A stretch of 64,000 bases of DNA from Streptomyces sp. JJ38. GTDB taxonomy: Bacteria; Actinomycetota; Actinomycetes; Streptomycetales; Streptomycetaceae. A program made the position numbers and the translations under genes. Shown here piece after piece: positions 43,035 to 51,334 of this stretch. Under the pieces are notes generated by a model. That model searched no databases. It saw only the letters and a list, made by a program, of their open reading frames with translations, and was not told where the DNA came from. The DNA lies in contig NZ_JABLSI010000003.1 in the NCBI RefSeq assembly GCF_019303475.1, positions 1 through 64,000 of the forward strand. Reading direction: 5' to 3'. How positions within the stretch are numbered: position 1 is the first letter of the stretch; every line of letters starts with the position of its first letter.

Positions 43035-43288
43035 CGGAACACCGCACCGCGGATCTCGACACCCCGGTGGCCCAGGTCGCCGAGCTGTGGAGGAAGCTGC
43101 TCAAGCGCGACGACGTGCCGCACGACGTCTCCTTCCCCGAACTCGGCGGCGACTCACTGCTCCTGATCGCCATGCTCACCGAGATCGAGGGCGAGTTCGA
43201 CGTCTACCTGGAGGCCGAGGACATCCTGGACGACCTGACGGTGAACGGCATCGCCCGGGCGGTCGGCCAGGCGCAGGCCGCCGCCTGA
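43031..43288 (+). CDS. Stand-alone carrier protein (ACP/PCP)
   Basis: An 85-residue phosphopantetheine-binding protein with the attachment motif GGDSLLL (Ser42). It overlaps the stop of the ligase at 41346 by ATGA, so the two form one translational unit: ligase loads, carrier presents. No condensing enzyme is nearby. The carrier may instead serve the E1-type enzymes, the ATP-grasp proteins or the GNAT protein. It is convergent with ATP-grasp 2. Confidence 0.92.
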   Translation: MTEHRTADLDTPVAQVAELWRKLLKRDDVPHDVSFPELGGDSLLLIAMLTEIEGEFDVYLEAEDILDDLTVNGIARAVGQAQAAA

Positions 43289-43319
43289 CCGGTCGAGGGG
43301 TCCCGTGACCGGCGGACCG

Positions 43320-44591
43320 TCACCCGGCGGGCGTGGCCTCGACCTCGTAGAAGCCGCGCCCGTCCAGGTAGCGGACGGTGCCGAGATCGCGCAGCAGGAC
43401 CTCGTCCACGTCGTGGGCCATCGAGATCGACATCGGGTACGTGGAGTCGTCCACCGTGGGGTGCAGCGTGTCGCCCGGCGCGACCAGGACCCGCACGTCC
43501 TCGACGCTCTCCAGCCCGCGCAGCTCCTCCAGACCCCGGTACCCGAGCAGCCTGCCGCCCACGGGGGAGACCATGCCCGCCCAGGCCACGCTGCGGCGCA
43601 TCACGTAGTCCTCGTCGCAGCGCGCGAGGAAGCGCTCGGGGTCGGTGTACGCGTCCACCGTCCAGCTGATCTGCGACTCACCGGTCGCCCGGGCCGTGTA
43701 GCCGGGCAGGTCCAGGCCGGAGACCCGGGCCCCCAGCTCCACCAGGCACGGGCCCTGCGGCGTCATCTTGACCTCGACGTGGGCGGGGCCGTGCTGGATG
43801 CCCAGGGCGTCCAGCGCCCGGAAGCCGTAGTCGACGACCTGCTCCTGCACCTCGCCCCGGCGGGGCAGCAGGTGGACGGCGACGGCCAGGTCGCGGATGC
43901 CGTTGGCGCTGATCCGGTAGGTCTTCCAGATGTCGCAGACGTGGTGCCTGCCGTTGCGGCTCACCGTGTTGAGGAGGTACTCGGCGCCCACCAGGTACTC
44001 CTGCGCGACGACGCCGTCGCCGGGCTCGGAGAAGATGTTGCGACGGCCGGAGAGCCGGCGGAAGGCGCGGACCGACTCCTCCGGCGTGTCACACCACTGC
44101 ACCCCGTCGTTGGCGGCGCTCCGCAGCGGCTTGAGCACCACGCGGCGCCCCAGCTTCCGGTGCCATTCGGCCAGTTCGTCCTCGTCGGCGACGCGGATCT
44201 GCTCCGCGCCGTGCAGACCGTGGGACTTGACCGTCTCGATCATCGCGAACTTGTCCCGCCGCGCCCGGCTCAAGGCGGTGCCGTTGGTCGGGAGGCCGAG
44301 CTCCTCCGCGAGGTGCTCGCTGAGCGCGTCCGCCAGTTCCACGCCGATCTCACCCCCGGCCACGACCGCCAGCGGACGGAACGCGGCCACCTGCTCGGCC
44401 GTCTTGGCCACATCGCCCTCGTGCACGATCTCCGCCGCATAGGGGTGCGGGTCCGGCTTTCCCTCGTACAGCGCCGGGACCTCCACAGTGCTCTGCACCC
44501 GGATGGGCGTGAACCCCGCGGACGCGAATCCCGCGGCCAGCCGCTGGGACAGCGCGTACGTATCGACCAGGGCGATATGGCGAGAAGTCAT
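43320..44591 (-). CDS. ATP-grasp ligase 2
   Basis: A 423-residue ATP-grasp protein unlike ligase 1 in sequence. It has an N-terminal domain (IALVDTYALSQRLAAGFASA), ATP-binding RRVVLKPLRSAANDGV, the metal-binding VELGARVSGLD, and a long C-terminal domain. The ELGAR motif is common in L-amino-acid ligases. It is read on the opposite strand, from the same intergenic control region as MFS 2. With ligase 1 it could make two successive amide bonds. Confidence 0.9.
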   Translation of the reverse strand: MTSRHIALVDTYALSQRLAAGFASAGFTPIRVQSTVEVPALYEGKPDPHPYAAEIVHEGDVAKTAEQVAAFRPLAVVAGGEIGVELADALSEHLAEELGLPTNGTALSRARRDKFAMIETVKSHGLHGAEQIRVADEDELAEWHRKLGRRVVLKPLRSAANDGVQWCDTPEESVRAFRRLSGRRNIFSEPGDGVVAQEYLVGAEYLLNTVSRNGRHHVCDIWKTYRISANGIRDLAVAVHLLPRRGEVQEQVVDYGFRALDALGIQHGPAHVEVKMTPQGPCLVELGARVSGLDLPGYTARATGESQISWTVDAYTDPERFLARCDEDYVMRRSVAWAGMVSPVGGRLLGYRGLEELRGLESVEDVRVLVAPGDTLHPTVDDSTYPMSISMAHDVDEVLLRDLGTVRYLDGRGFYEVEATPAG

Positions 44592-44685
44592 TCCGGTCAG
44601 GTCCGTTCTGTCGGATCGAGCTCCGCGAACAGGGGCCGACGGCGGGTCCGCGGGGATTCCCGATCAGACCCGATAGCGAATGAAT

Positions 44686-44717
44686 TGTCAACTTCCCTGC
44701 CGTGTACGGTAGTTGAC
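44686..44717. promoter_or_regulatory. Divergent promoter with GTCAACT/AGTTGAC inverted repeat
   Basis: GTCAACT (44687-44693) and AGTTGAC (44711-44717) form a perfect 7-bp inverted repeat with a 17-base spacer. On the minus strand TTGACA is followed after 17 bases by TCTGAT, a reasonable housekeeping promoter for ATP-grasp 2. A second TTGACT faces MFS 2. A regulator binding the repeat would control both directions at once. Confidence 0.5.
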
Positions 44718-44860
44718 TTCCCGGCTATTTCGGTGAGGAAGGTCACATGCGTCAACCGCATGGCCCGGTATGCCGATTCCTCCTTGTAGGGTCGGAAGCT
44801 GGGCAACGGCCTCCTGATCGGGGTGAGTTCGGCGTCTGACCAGCTATGTTGGGGGAATCC

Positions 44861-46243
44861 ATGAGATCCGGCATGCGCCGGTTATCCGCTGTGGGCACAG
44901 CCCGATTCGGCGGAATGCCACGAAGTTTCTGGGTCGTTTTCGCCGGGCAGTTCATCAATCGCATCGGCAGCATGGTCGTCCCCTTTCTGGTCCTCTATCT
45001 CGGCGATCGCGGACTGTCCTCGGGGGACGCCGGACTCGTGCTCGGCGCCGTCGGTCTCGGGGGGCTTTTCTCGCAGCCCCTCGGCGGGGTCCTGGCCGAC
45101 CGGTGGGGGCCGCGGTTCGCGCTGGTGACCGGCCTGGCCACGAGCGCGGTCGCCATCGCCCTGCTCGGCATGGCCACCGGACTCCCCGCGACCCTCGCGG
45201 CCGGTCTGCTCGTCGGCCTCGTCGTCGATATCTACCGTCCCGCCGCCGCGGCCCTGGTGGCGATGGTGGTCGCGGCCGGCGACCGGACCCGTGCCTACAG
45301 CCTCGTCTACTGGGCCGTCAACCTCGGTGTGGCCCTGGGCGGACTCGTCGCCGGGCTGCTCGCCCAGCACGGCTACTGGCTCCTTTTCGTCGTCCAGGCC
45401 GTCACGACGGCCGCGTTCGCGGTGGTCGCCGCCACCCTCCTGCCGGACGACCGGCCCACGGGCGCAACGGCGCGTCGCCCTTCCGTCCGCCTCCGCGGCG
45501 GTCGCTTCGGCCGTCGCGGAGGCCACCGCGTCGGCCCGCCCGGGCCGGCGGACGAGCCGCGGGGCGCCACCGGCCAGAACCCCGCCGGCGAGGAGGGCAC
45601 CGCCCGGCCCGGCCCCGCCGGAGGCGGGTCCCGGTCCGGCGTGCTCCGCGACCGGCTGCTGCTCGCCCTCATCTGCCTCAACCTCGTCAACGGCGTGGTC
45701 GCCGCGCAGATCACGGTCGGCCTGCCCCTGGCCATCAAGGACGACGGCCTCAGCAGCACCGTCTACGGTTCGGTGTTCCTGGCCAGCGGGGTGATCATCG
45801 GCGTCAGCCAGCCCCTGCTCAGCGCCTGGCTGGAACGCTACGACCGGCTGACCGTCCTGTCCGTCTCCTGGCTGGTGTTCGGCGTCGGTATCGCCTGCAC
45901 CGGGCTGGCCGACTCGGTACCCGAATACCTGATCACCGTCGTCGTCTGGACGCTCGGCGAGATCGGCGCGGCGAGCTTCGTCGGCTCGCTCGTCGCCGAC
46001 CTGGCCCCCGACCACGCTCAGGGGCGCTACCAGGCCGCGTTCGGCTGGTCGTTCGCCGCCGCCCAGTTCGTCGGGCCGCCCCTGGGCGCACAGCTGTACG
46101 TCTCCGTGGGGCCGGACGCCCTCTGGTGGACGTGTGCCGCCCTCGGTGCCGCCGGGCTGGCCGGCGGGCTGGCCCTGACCCGTCCGGTGCGCCGCAGGCT
46201 GCGCCCGGACACCAAGCCCCTCACCCTGCAGAAGGCGTTGTGA
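44861..46243 (+). CDS. MFS transporter 2
   Basis: A major facilitator of 460 residues from ATG 44861 (an ATG at 44846 adds five residues but lacks the well-placed GGGGGA). It has twelve membrane segments and the motif-A loop GGVLADRWGPRFA. The central loop between helices 6 and 7 is unusually long and charged (about residues 205-265, Arg/Gly-rich), probably cytoplasmic. Its stop overlaps the E1 alpha start (GTGA). It starts a four-gene operon with E1 alpha, E1 beta and SDR 2. Confidence 0.92.
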   Translation: MRSGMRRLSAVGTARFGGMPRSFWVVFAGQFINRIGSMVVPFLVLYLGDRGLSSGDAGLVLGAVGLGGLFSQPLGGVLADRWGPRFALVTGLATSAVAIALLGMATGLPATLAAGLLVGLVVDIYRPAAAALVAMVVAAGDRTRAYSLVYWAVNLGVALGGLVAGLLAQHGYWLLFVVQAVTTAAFAVVAATLLPDDRPTGATARRPSVRLRGGRFGRRGGHRVGPPGPADEPRGATGQNPAGEEGTARPGPAGGGSRSGVLRDRLLLALICLNLVNGVVAAQITVGLPLAIKDDGLSSTVYGSVFLASGVIIGVSQPLLSAWLERYDRLTVLSVSWLVFGVGIACTGLADSVPEYLITVVVWTLGEIGAASFVGSLVADLAPDHAQGRYQAAFGWSFAAAQFVGPPLGAQLYVSVGPDALWWTCAALGAAGLAGGLALTRPVRRRLRPDTKPLTLQKAL

Positions 46244-47247
46244 ACCCGCAGACACCCCCCAGTCCCGAACCGTCACTCGACCCGCCGACCGTCCCGCTCC
46301 TGGAGCTCTACCGGCGGATGTGCCTGTCCCGACGCATGGACGAGACCCTGCCCCGCCTGGTGGCCGAGGGGCTCGTCCGCGGCCCGATGCACCTCGGCGT
46401 CGGCCAGGAGGCCGTCGGCATCGGCGCCACCGCCGCGCTCCGGCGGGGCGACATCGTGACCGGAACCCACCGGCCCCACTCGCTCTACGTCGGACTCGGG
46501 CTGCCCCTCGGCCCCACCTTCGCCGAGATGATGGGCCGTGCCGACGGCCAGTGCCGGGGCCGTGGCGGCCACATGCTCGTGGGCGACCGGGAGCACGGGC
46601 TCCTCGGCCCCTCGGGCATCGTCGGCCACTCGCTGCTGCTCGCGGTCGGCCACGGCACCGCCCAGCGCCGGGCCGCGGACGCGCGCGTGACCCTGTGCAT
46701 GACGGGCGACGGCTCCGTCAACTCCGGTGCTTTCAACGAGGCGTTGAACATGATGGCCCTGTGGCGGCTCCCTGTCGTGGTGCTCGTCGAGAACAACGGC
46801 TACGGACTCAGCGTCCGGCTCGACCGGCACGTTCGCGAGACCGCACTGCACCGCAGGGCGGCCGGGTTCGGCATGCCCGGCCGCCAGGTCGACGGCGGCG
46901 ACCCGGAGGCGGTGCGGGACGCCGTCGCGCAGGCGGCCGAGCGCGCCCGGGAGGGCGACGGGCCGACCCTGGTCGAGGCCGTCACCTTCCGGGACAGCGC
47001 CTTCTCCGGCTCGGACCGCGGCGGCTACCGGCCGGACGAGGAGTGGGAGGGCTACGTCGACCCGCTGGAGCGCGCCGAGGCCCGGCTGCGCGAGCGCGGC
47101 GTCTCCGCCGAGGCCGTCGCCGGGGCCGCGGCCGACGCGGCACGGCGCATCGCCGACGCCGTCGACTTCGCCGAGGCGAGCCCCTGGCCGGACCCGGAGG
47201 AGCTGCTCGCCTACGCCGCAGCCTGGGACGAGGGAGGTGCGCGATGA
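46240..47247 (+). CDS. Pyruvate/2-oxoacid dehydrogenase E1 alpha-type subunit
   Basis: A thiamine-diphosphate enzyme subunit of 335 residues. The ThDP/Mg motif is complete: GDG at 156-158 and NN at 185-186, 27 residues on. His78 and His80 in THRPHS match the phosphate-binding histidines of E1 alpha. It begins at GTG 46240 by overlap with MFS 2 and ends in an ATGA overlap with the beta subunit. No E2 or E3 gene is nearby, so it probably decarboxylates pyruvate or another 2-oxoacid and gives the two-carbon unit to a cluster-specific acceptor. Confidence 0.93.
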   Translation: MNPQTPPSPEPSLDPPTVPLLELYRRMCLSRRMDETLPRLVAEGLVRGPMHLGVGQEAVGIGATAALRRGDIVTGTHRPHSLYVGLGLPLGPTFAEMMGRADGQCRGRGGHMLVGDREHGLLGPSGIVGHSLLLAVGHGTAQRRAADARVTLCMTGDGSVNSGAFNEALNMMALWRLPVVVLVENNGYGLSVRLDRHVRETALHRRAAGFGMPGRQVDGGDPEAVRDAVAQAAERAREGDGPTLVEAVTFRDSAFSGSDRGGYRPDEEWEGYVDPLERAEARLRERGVSAEAVAGAAADAARRIADAVDFAEASPWPDPEELLAYAAAWDEGGAR

Positions 47248-48221
47248 CGCGCATGACGTACAGCGAGGCCCTGAACGCGGCCCTGCGCGAGGAGATGCGG
47301 CGTGACGAGAGCGTGGTGCTGCTGGGCGAGGACATCGGCGTCTACGGCGGTGTCTTCTCCGTGACGCGCGGCCTGCTGGAGGAGTTCGGCGCCGAGCGCG
47401 TCATGGACACCCCGATCTCCGAGAACGGCATCGTCGGTGCGGCGGTCGGCATGGCCATGAGCGGTCTGCGGCCCGTCGTCGAGATGATGTACACGGACTT
47501 CATGACCCTCGCCCTGGACAGCATCGCCAACGCCGCCTCGGTGTTCCCGTTCGCCTACGGCGGCCAGGTGCGCGTGCCCCTGGTGATCCGCACGCAGGGC
47601 GGCGCGGGCGTCAACGCCGGTCCGCAGCACTCCAAGTCGCTGGAGGCGTGGACGGCGCACCTCCCCGGCGTCCACACCGTCATGCCGAGCACGCCCGCCG
47701 ACGCCAAGGGCCTGCTGACCGCCGCCCTGCGCGGCGACGACCCGGTGGTCCTCGTCGAGCACAAGCTGCTGTACGGCACCGAGGGCCCCGTGCCCTCCGG
47801 TGAGCACGTGGTGCCCCTGGGCACCGCCCGGGTCGTCCGGCCCGGCCGGGACGTCAGCGTGCTGGCCCTCTCCCGCATGGTGGGGGAGGCGCTGACCGCC
47901 GCCGAGCGGCTGGCCGAGCAGGGCGTGGATGCCGAGGTCGTCGACGTGCGCTCGCTGCGCCCGCTCGACCTGGGCACGCTCACCGGTTCGGTGCGCAGGA
48001 CCGGTCGGGCCGTCGTGGTGGCCGAGTCCTGGGTGCGCTACGGCCCCACCGCCGAGATCGCCGCCGCGGTGACCGAGTCGGCCTTCGCCGAACTCCGTGC
48101 CCCCGTCGTCCGCCTCGGCTCGCTGGGCGTGCCCTACCCGGCCAGCCCCGCGCTGGAGCCGAGGGTGCTGCCCGACGCGGTGGCCATCCAGCAGTCCGTC
48201 GAACAACTGATCAAGGAGTAG
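47244..48221 (+). CDS. Pyruvate/2-oxoacid dehydrogenase E1 beta-type subunit
   Basis: A 325-residue transketolase-pyrimidine plus C-terminal domain protein. LLGEDIGVYGGVF and the cofactor-activating Glu60 in PISENGIVG are in place. AESWVRYG and GVPYPASPALE near the C-terminus follow the E1 beta pattern; the usual final DxPxP becomes VPYPASP, typical of acetoin/pyruvate-type E1 beta. It overlaps E1 alpha by ATGA and is followed two bases later by SDR 2. It forms the alpha2beta2 E1 with the upstream gene. Confidence 0.93.
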   Translation: MTRMTYSEALNAALREEMRRDESVVLLGEDIGVYGGVFSVTRGLLEEFGAERVMDTPISENGIVGAAVGMAMSGLRPVVEMMYTDFMTLALDSIANAASVFPFAYGGQVRVPLVIRTQGGAGVNAGPQHSKSLEAWTAHLPGVHTVMPSTPADAKGLLTAALRGDDPVVLVEHKLLYGTEGPVPSGEHVVPLGTARVVRPGRDVSVLALSRMVGEALTAAERLAEQGVDAEVVDVRSLRPLDLGTLTGSVRRTGRAVVVAESWVRYGPTAEIAAAVTESAFAELRAPVVRLGSLGVPYPASPALEPRVLPDAVAIQQSVEQLIKE

Positions 48222-48223
48222 TC

Positions 48224-48982
48224 ATGCGGTTTCAGGACCGGGTCGTGCTGGTCACCGGAGGCGGCACCGGCATCGGCCAGGCAGCGGCACTCGCGTACGC
48301 CCGGGAGGGGGCGCGGGTCGTGCTGACCGGACGTCGGACCGAGCCGCTCAAGGAGACGGTCGCGCTCATCGAGGCCGAGGGCGGCAGCGCGGACGCCTGC
48401 CCGGCCGACGTCACCGACGAGGAGCAGATGTCCGACCTGGTGGACACCGTCCTCGACCGGCACGGCGCCCTCCACGTGGCCTGCAACAACGCCGGCGCCC
48501 CGGGGTCCGGGCGCAAGCTCCACGAGTTCGGGGCCGAGGACTGGCGGCGCGTCGTCGACGTCAACCTCCAGGGTGTGTGGCTGTCGATGAAGTACCAGGT
48601 GCCCGCCATGCTGGAGCAGGGCGGCGGGGTCATCGTCAACGTCTCCTCGATCGCCGGGGTGATCGGCTACCTCAACGCCGCCCCCTACACGGCGGCCAAG
48701 CACGGCGTCGTCGGCCTCACCCGGAACGCGGCGGTCGACTACGGCCCGCAGGGCATCCGGGTCAACGCCGTCTGCCCGGGCCCGGTGCTCACCCCGATGC
48801 TCGAACAGGCGCGCCGGGACCGGGGGCCGTCGGCCGACACGTTCTACCTGCGCAACATCCCCCTCGGCCGGCTGTGCCGGCCGGAGGAGGTCGCGGGGCC
48901 GATCCTGTGGCTGTCCTCCGACGAGGCCGCTTACGTCACCGGCCAGGCGCTCGCCGTCGACGGGGGCTGGACCGCGCAGTGA
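48224..48982 (+). CDS. SDR-family oxidoreductase 2
   Basis: A 252-residue classical SDR: TGGGTGIG cofactor motif, NNAG, active-site Ser in NVSSIAG and YTAAK. Arg-Arg after the second strand (LTGRRTEP) suggests NADP(H). It begins two bases after E1 beta and ends the cluster. A reductase following an E1 fits reduction of a newly added acetyl or ketone, but this is inference. It is convergent with the TPM-domain gene. Confidence 0.92.
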   Translation: MRFQDRVVLVTGGGTGIGQAAALAYAREGARVVLTGRRTEPLKETVALIEAEGGSADACPADVTDEEQMSDLVDTVLDRHGALHVACNNAGAPGSGRKLHEFGAEDWRRVVDVNLQGVWLSMKYQVPAMLEQGGGVIVNVSSIAGVIGYLNAAPYTAAKHGVVGLTRNAAVDYGPQGIRVNAVCPGPVLTPMLEQARRDRGPSADTFYLRNIPLGRLCRPEEVAGPILWLSSDEAAYVTGQALAVDGGWTAQ

Positions 48983-48988
48983 CGCACC

Positions 48989-49024
48989 CGCCCGGCCGTG
49001 CGCGGACCCGCGTGCGGCCGGGCG
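48989..49024. terminator. Terminator hairpin at the right edge of the cluster
   Basis: CGCCCGGCCG (48989-48998) pairs with CGGCCGGGCG (49015-49024); inner bases GCGCGG/CCGCG extend the stem with a small mismatch. It stands in the 67-base gap between the convergent SDR 2 and TPM-domain genes. Confidence 0.6.
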
Positions 49025-49049
49025 CCCGGCCCGCCCCGGGGCCCGCTGG

Positions 49050-50507
49050 TCAGAAGCCGCCGAAGTCCCCGCCGAACCCGCCGCCGAAGCCGCCGACGTC
49101 GCCACCGCCGCCCCAGTCGCCGCCGAAGTCGCCGGAGTCGAAGTCGGAGCCCGAGACGTCGCCGCCCGCGGGGCCCGTGCCGTCGCCGTAGCCGTAGGCG
49201 CCGGGTGCCGTCATCATGCTGCCGAGCATCGTGCCCATGAGCATGCCGGGCAGCAGCCCGCCGCCGAAGTAGCCGCCCGCCCACGGCCCGTAGACGGGTC
49301 CGGCGCTCCAGTACGGCTGCCGGCCGCCGTCCGTGTCCACCATGCGGGCAGCCGGTTCCCCGCCCTCCGCGAGCCGTGTCGCGTCCGCCGCACAGGCCGG
49401 CACCGGCCGACGGGCTCCGCCATGCGGGGCCCACTGCACATCGGTGACGGACGGCCCGTGCCGGGGGTCGAAGAAGCACGGCTTGCGCTCCTCCTCCGGC
49501 AGCGGCTCGCCGGTGCGCCGTGCGTCGAGGGTGGCCAGGGCGAAGCGGCCCTCGGCCAGCTTCTCCGTCACCGGCTGGACGTCCCGGGGGCCACGCGCCA
49601 GCTCCATGCGGTCCCGCGCGGCGTCGTAGGCGTCCAGCGCCCGGGTGTAGTCGGTGCGCATGGCGTCGGTGGCACCCGCCTCGCCGGGGTGGAAGTCCAG
49701 CCGGTTCAGCTCCTCGCCGAACGCGGTGATGTCCTCGTCGACGACGACACGCAGCTTCTCCAGGTCCGCGCGCTCGCGCCGCTCGCGCTGCCGGTTGGCG
49801 CGGCGCCGCAGGGCGAGGAAGCCCGCGCCGCCGACCAGCAGCAGCCCGCCGAGCGTCAGCAGGCCCGCCGCGCCGGAGCCCTCGTCACCGAGCCCGCCCC
49901 CGTCCCAGGACGTGGGCGCCTGCCCGCTCACCTGCGGCAGCGCCTGGTCGACGAACGTGGTGAGCTGGGCCGTGGCGTCGTCCTGGTCCCGCTCGACGGC
50001 GCCCTCCAGGTTGCGGACGGCGTCGCGGGACATCACCTGGTCGTCCGCCCCCGCGCTGAACCGGTCGCCGAGCTGGACGGCGTACAGGCCGGTGACGCCG
50101 GTGAGCGCCCGCAGATCCGCCAGCACGGTGTCCGGCGGGAACTCCTCGGACTGCGGTAGCACGGCGACGAAGACCGGCTTGTCCGCGCGCTCGATGCGCT
50201 GCTCCAGCGCGGACTCGTCACCCCGCGACAGCTCGTCGCGCGCGTCGGGGTGGACGTAGACGGGGTCCTGCCGCAGCTCCTCGGCGGCCGTGCCGAGGCC
50301 CTGCGCGGGCGCGGCCGGGGCCGCGGCGGCCGGTGCCGCCCCCACCGCGGCGACGAGGACGGCCAGCACGGCCAGTACGGCGAACAGGCCGGTCAGAGCC
50401 GCCAGGGGCGAGGGGGCCGACCGGGTCGGGATCGGGGCCGGCGCGGAGACCCGGACGCGGCCGGGGCGGGCGCGGGGCGTCAACGGGGCTGACGGGGCGG
50501 AGGTCAT
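49050..50507 (-). CDS. TPM-domain membrane protein with Gly-rich tail
   Basis: A 485-residue protein. After an Ala-rich signal or membrane segment (about residues 36-66), an extracytoplasmic TPM-like domain lies at about 70-190. A transmembrane helix (GLLTLGGLLLVGGAGFLAL, about 215-235) and a cytoplasmic helical region follow. The end is a Gly/Phe/Asp-rich tail (GGDVGGFGGGFGGDFGGF). ATG 50507 follows GAGGAG. TPM proteins are membrane-associated and poorly understood. The tail resembles those of small vesicle- or complex-forming proteins and may be disordered. Confidence 0.8.
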   Translation of the reverse strand: MTSAPSAPLTPRARPGRVRVSAPAPIPTRSAPSPLAALTGLFAVLAVLAVLVAAVGAAPAAAAPAAPAQGLGTAAEELRQDPVYVHPDARDELSRGDESALEQRIERADKPVFVAVLPQSEEFPPDTVLADLRALTGVTGLYAVQLGDRFSAGADDQVMSRDAVRNLEGAVERDQDDATAQLTTFVDQALPQVSGQAPTSWDGGGLGDEGSGAAGLLTLGGLLLVGGAGFLALRRRANRQRERRERADLEKLRVVVDEDITAFGEELNRLDFHPGEAGATDAMRTDYTRALDAYDAARDRMELARGPRDVQPVTEKLAEGRFALATLDARRTGEPLPEEERKPCFFDPRHGPSVTDVQWAPHGGARRPVPACAADATRLAEGGEPAARMVDTDGGRQPYWSAGPVYGPWAGGYFGGGLLPGMLMGTMLGSMMTAPGAYGYGDGTGPAGGDVSGSDFDSGDFGGDWGGGGDVGGFGGGFGGDFGGF

Positions 50508-50632
50508 GGCGCAACTCCTCGGGGCGACCGCCCCACGGCGTCCACACGGCCGTCGTCGGGGCCTGCGTACCCCCACGGTAACCCGATCGGCGCCTTCGGG
50601 ACCTGGCCCACCGCCGTGCCCCTGCGCCCGGC

Positions 50633-51334
50633 TCAGCGGCCCGGGTGCAGGGCTTCGAGCTGGGCCCAGAAGTGCTCGCCGACCTCGTCGAGGAACTGAC
50701 GGCCCGCGTCCACCGAGTTGCTGCCCGTCTCCGTGGAGGTGTCGATCCAGCTCAGCGAGGAGAAGCTCCGCTTGTGGAACTCGTCGTTGAGGCGTTCGAG
50801 CACCCGTTCGACGGTCGGGCGGTCCAGTGAGGGCAGCAGCTTGTGCACCGGTCGTACGTAGGCCTGCCAGCGGGAGCCGGCAGCGCTGCGCAGGTGCTCG
50901 CGCAGCTTGCGGTCCTTGCCGATCAGCTCGATGTGGGTGCGCACGGACAGGCCGAGAATCGCCGCGAGCGTGGCGGCCTGCTGCTCGTTGCCGGTCCAGG
51001 TGCCGGTGCGCTCCACCTCCGCGTACTGGGCGGTGGGCATGCCGATCTGGAGCGCCACGTCGGACAGGGCGACGCCTTTGACCAGGCGGTATTCGTGCAG
51101 GGTGCGGGGTTTGCCCAGCAGGTCGGCGGGGGAGCACCACAGTGCTCCGGCCAGTGCTGCCAGCTCCGTCTCGTTCGGTGTCTCCTCCTGGAGCTCCCAG
51201 GCGGCGATCGTCTCAGGGGTGATCCGTAGCCCGAAGGCGGCCCACATGCCGTAGGAGACGTGGGCCGGGGTCATGCCGAGGGATTCCCGCAGTCGGCGGG
51301 CTTTCGCGGCATCGAAGGGCGGTCGTGCGTGCAT
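50633..51334 (-). CDS. XRE-family helix-turn-helix regulator
   Basis: A 233-residue protein. Two HTH-like units are seen: ESLGMTPAHVSYGMWAAFGL at the N-terminus and KGVALSDVALQIGMPTAQYA in the middle, the latter followed by a longer alpha-helical C-terminal region. ATG 51334 (MHARPPFDAAKARRL) is chosen over an in-frame start 51 bases upstream that lies in AT-rich promoter-like DNA. It is the nearest regulator to the accessory cluster but is separated from it by the TPM gene. A link is only possible. Confidence 0.8.
   Translation of the reverse strand: MHARPPFDAAKARRLRESLGMTPAHVSYGMWAAFGLRITPETIAAWELQEETPNETELAALAGALWCSPADLLGKPRTLHEYRLVKGVALSDVALQIGMPTAQYAEVERTGTWTGNEQQAATLAAILGLSVRTHIELIGKDRKLREHLRSAAGSRWQAYVRPVHKLLPSLDRPTVERVLERLNDEFHKRSFSSLSWIDTSTETGSNSVDAGRQFLDEVGEHFWAQLEALHPGR

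Noticed and set aside
31279..48982. Interpretation of the cluster as a plain primary acetoin or pyruvate catabolic operon
   Set aside because: There is no E2, E3, lipoyl synthase or acetoin regulator. The carrier protein, ATP-grasp ligases and exporters do not fit catabolism.
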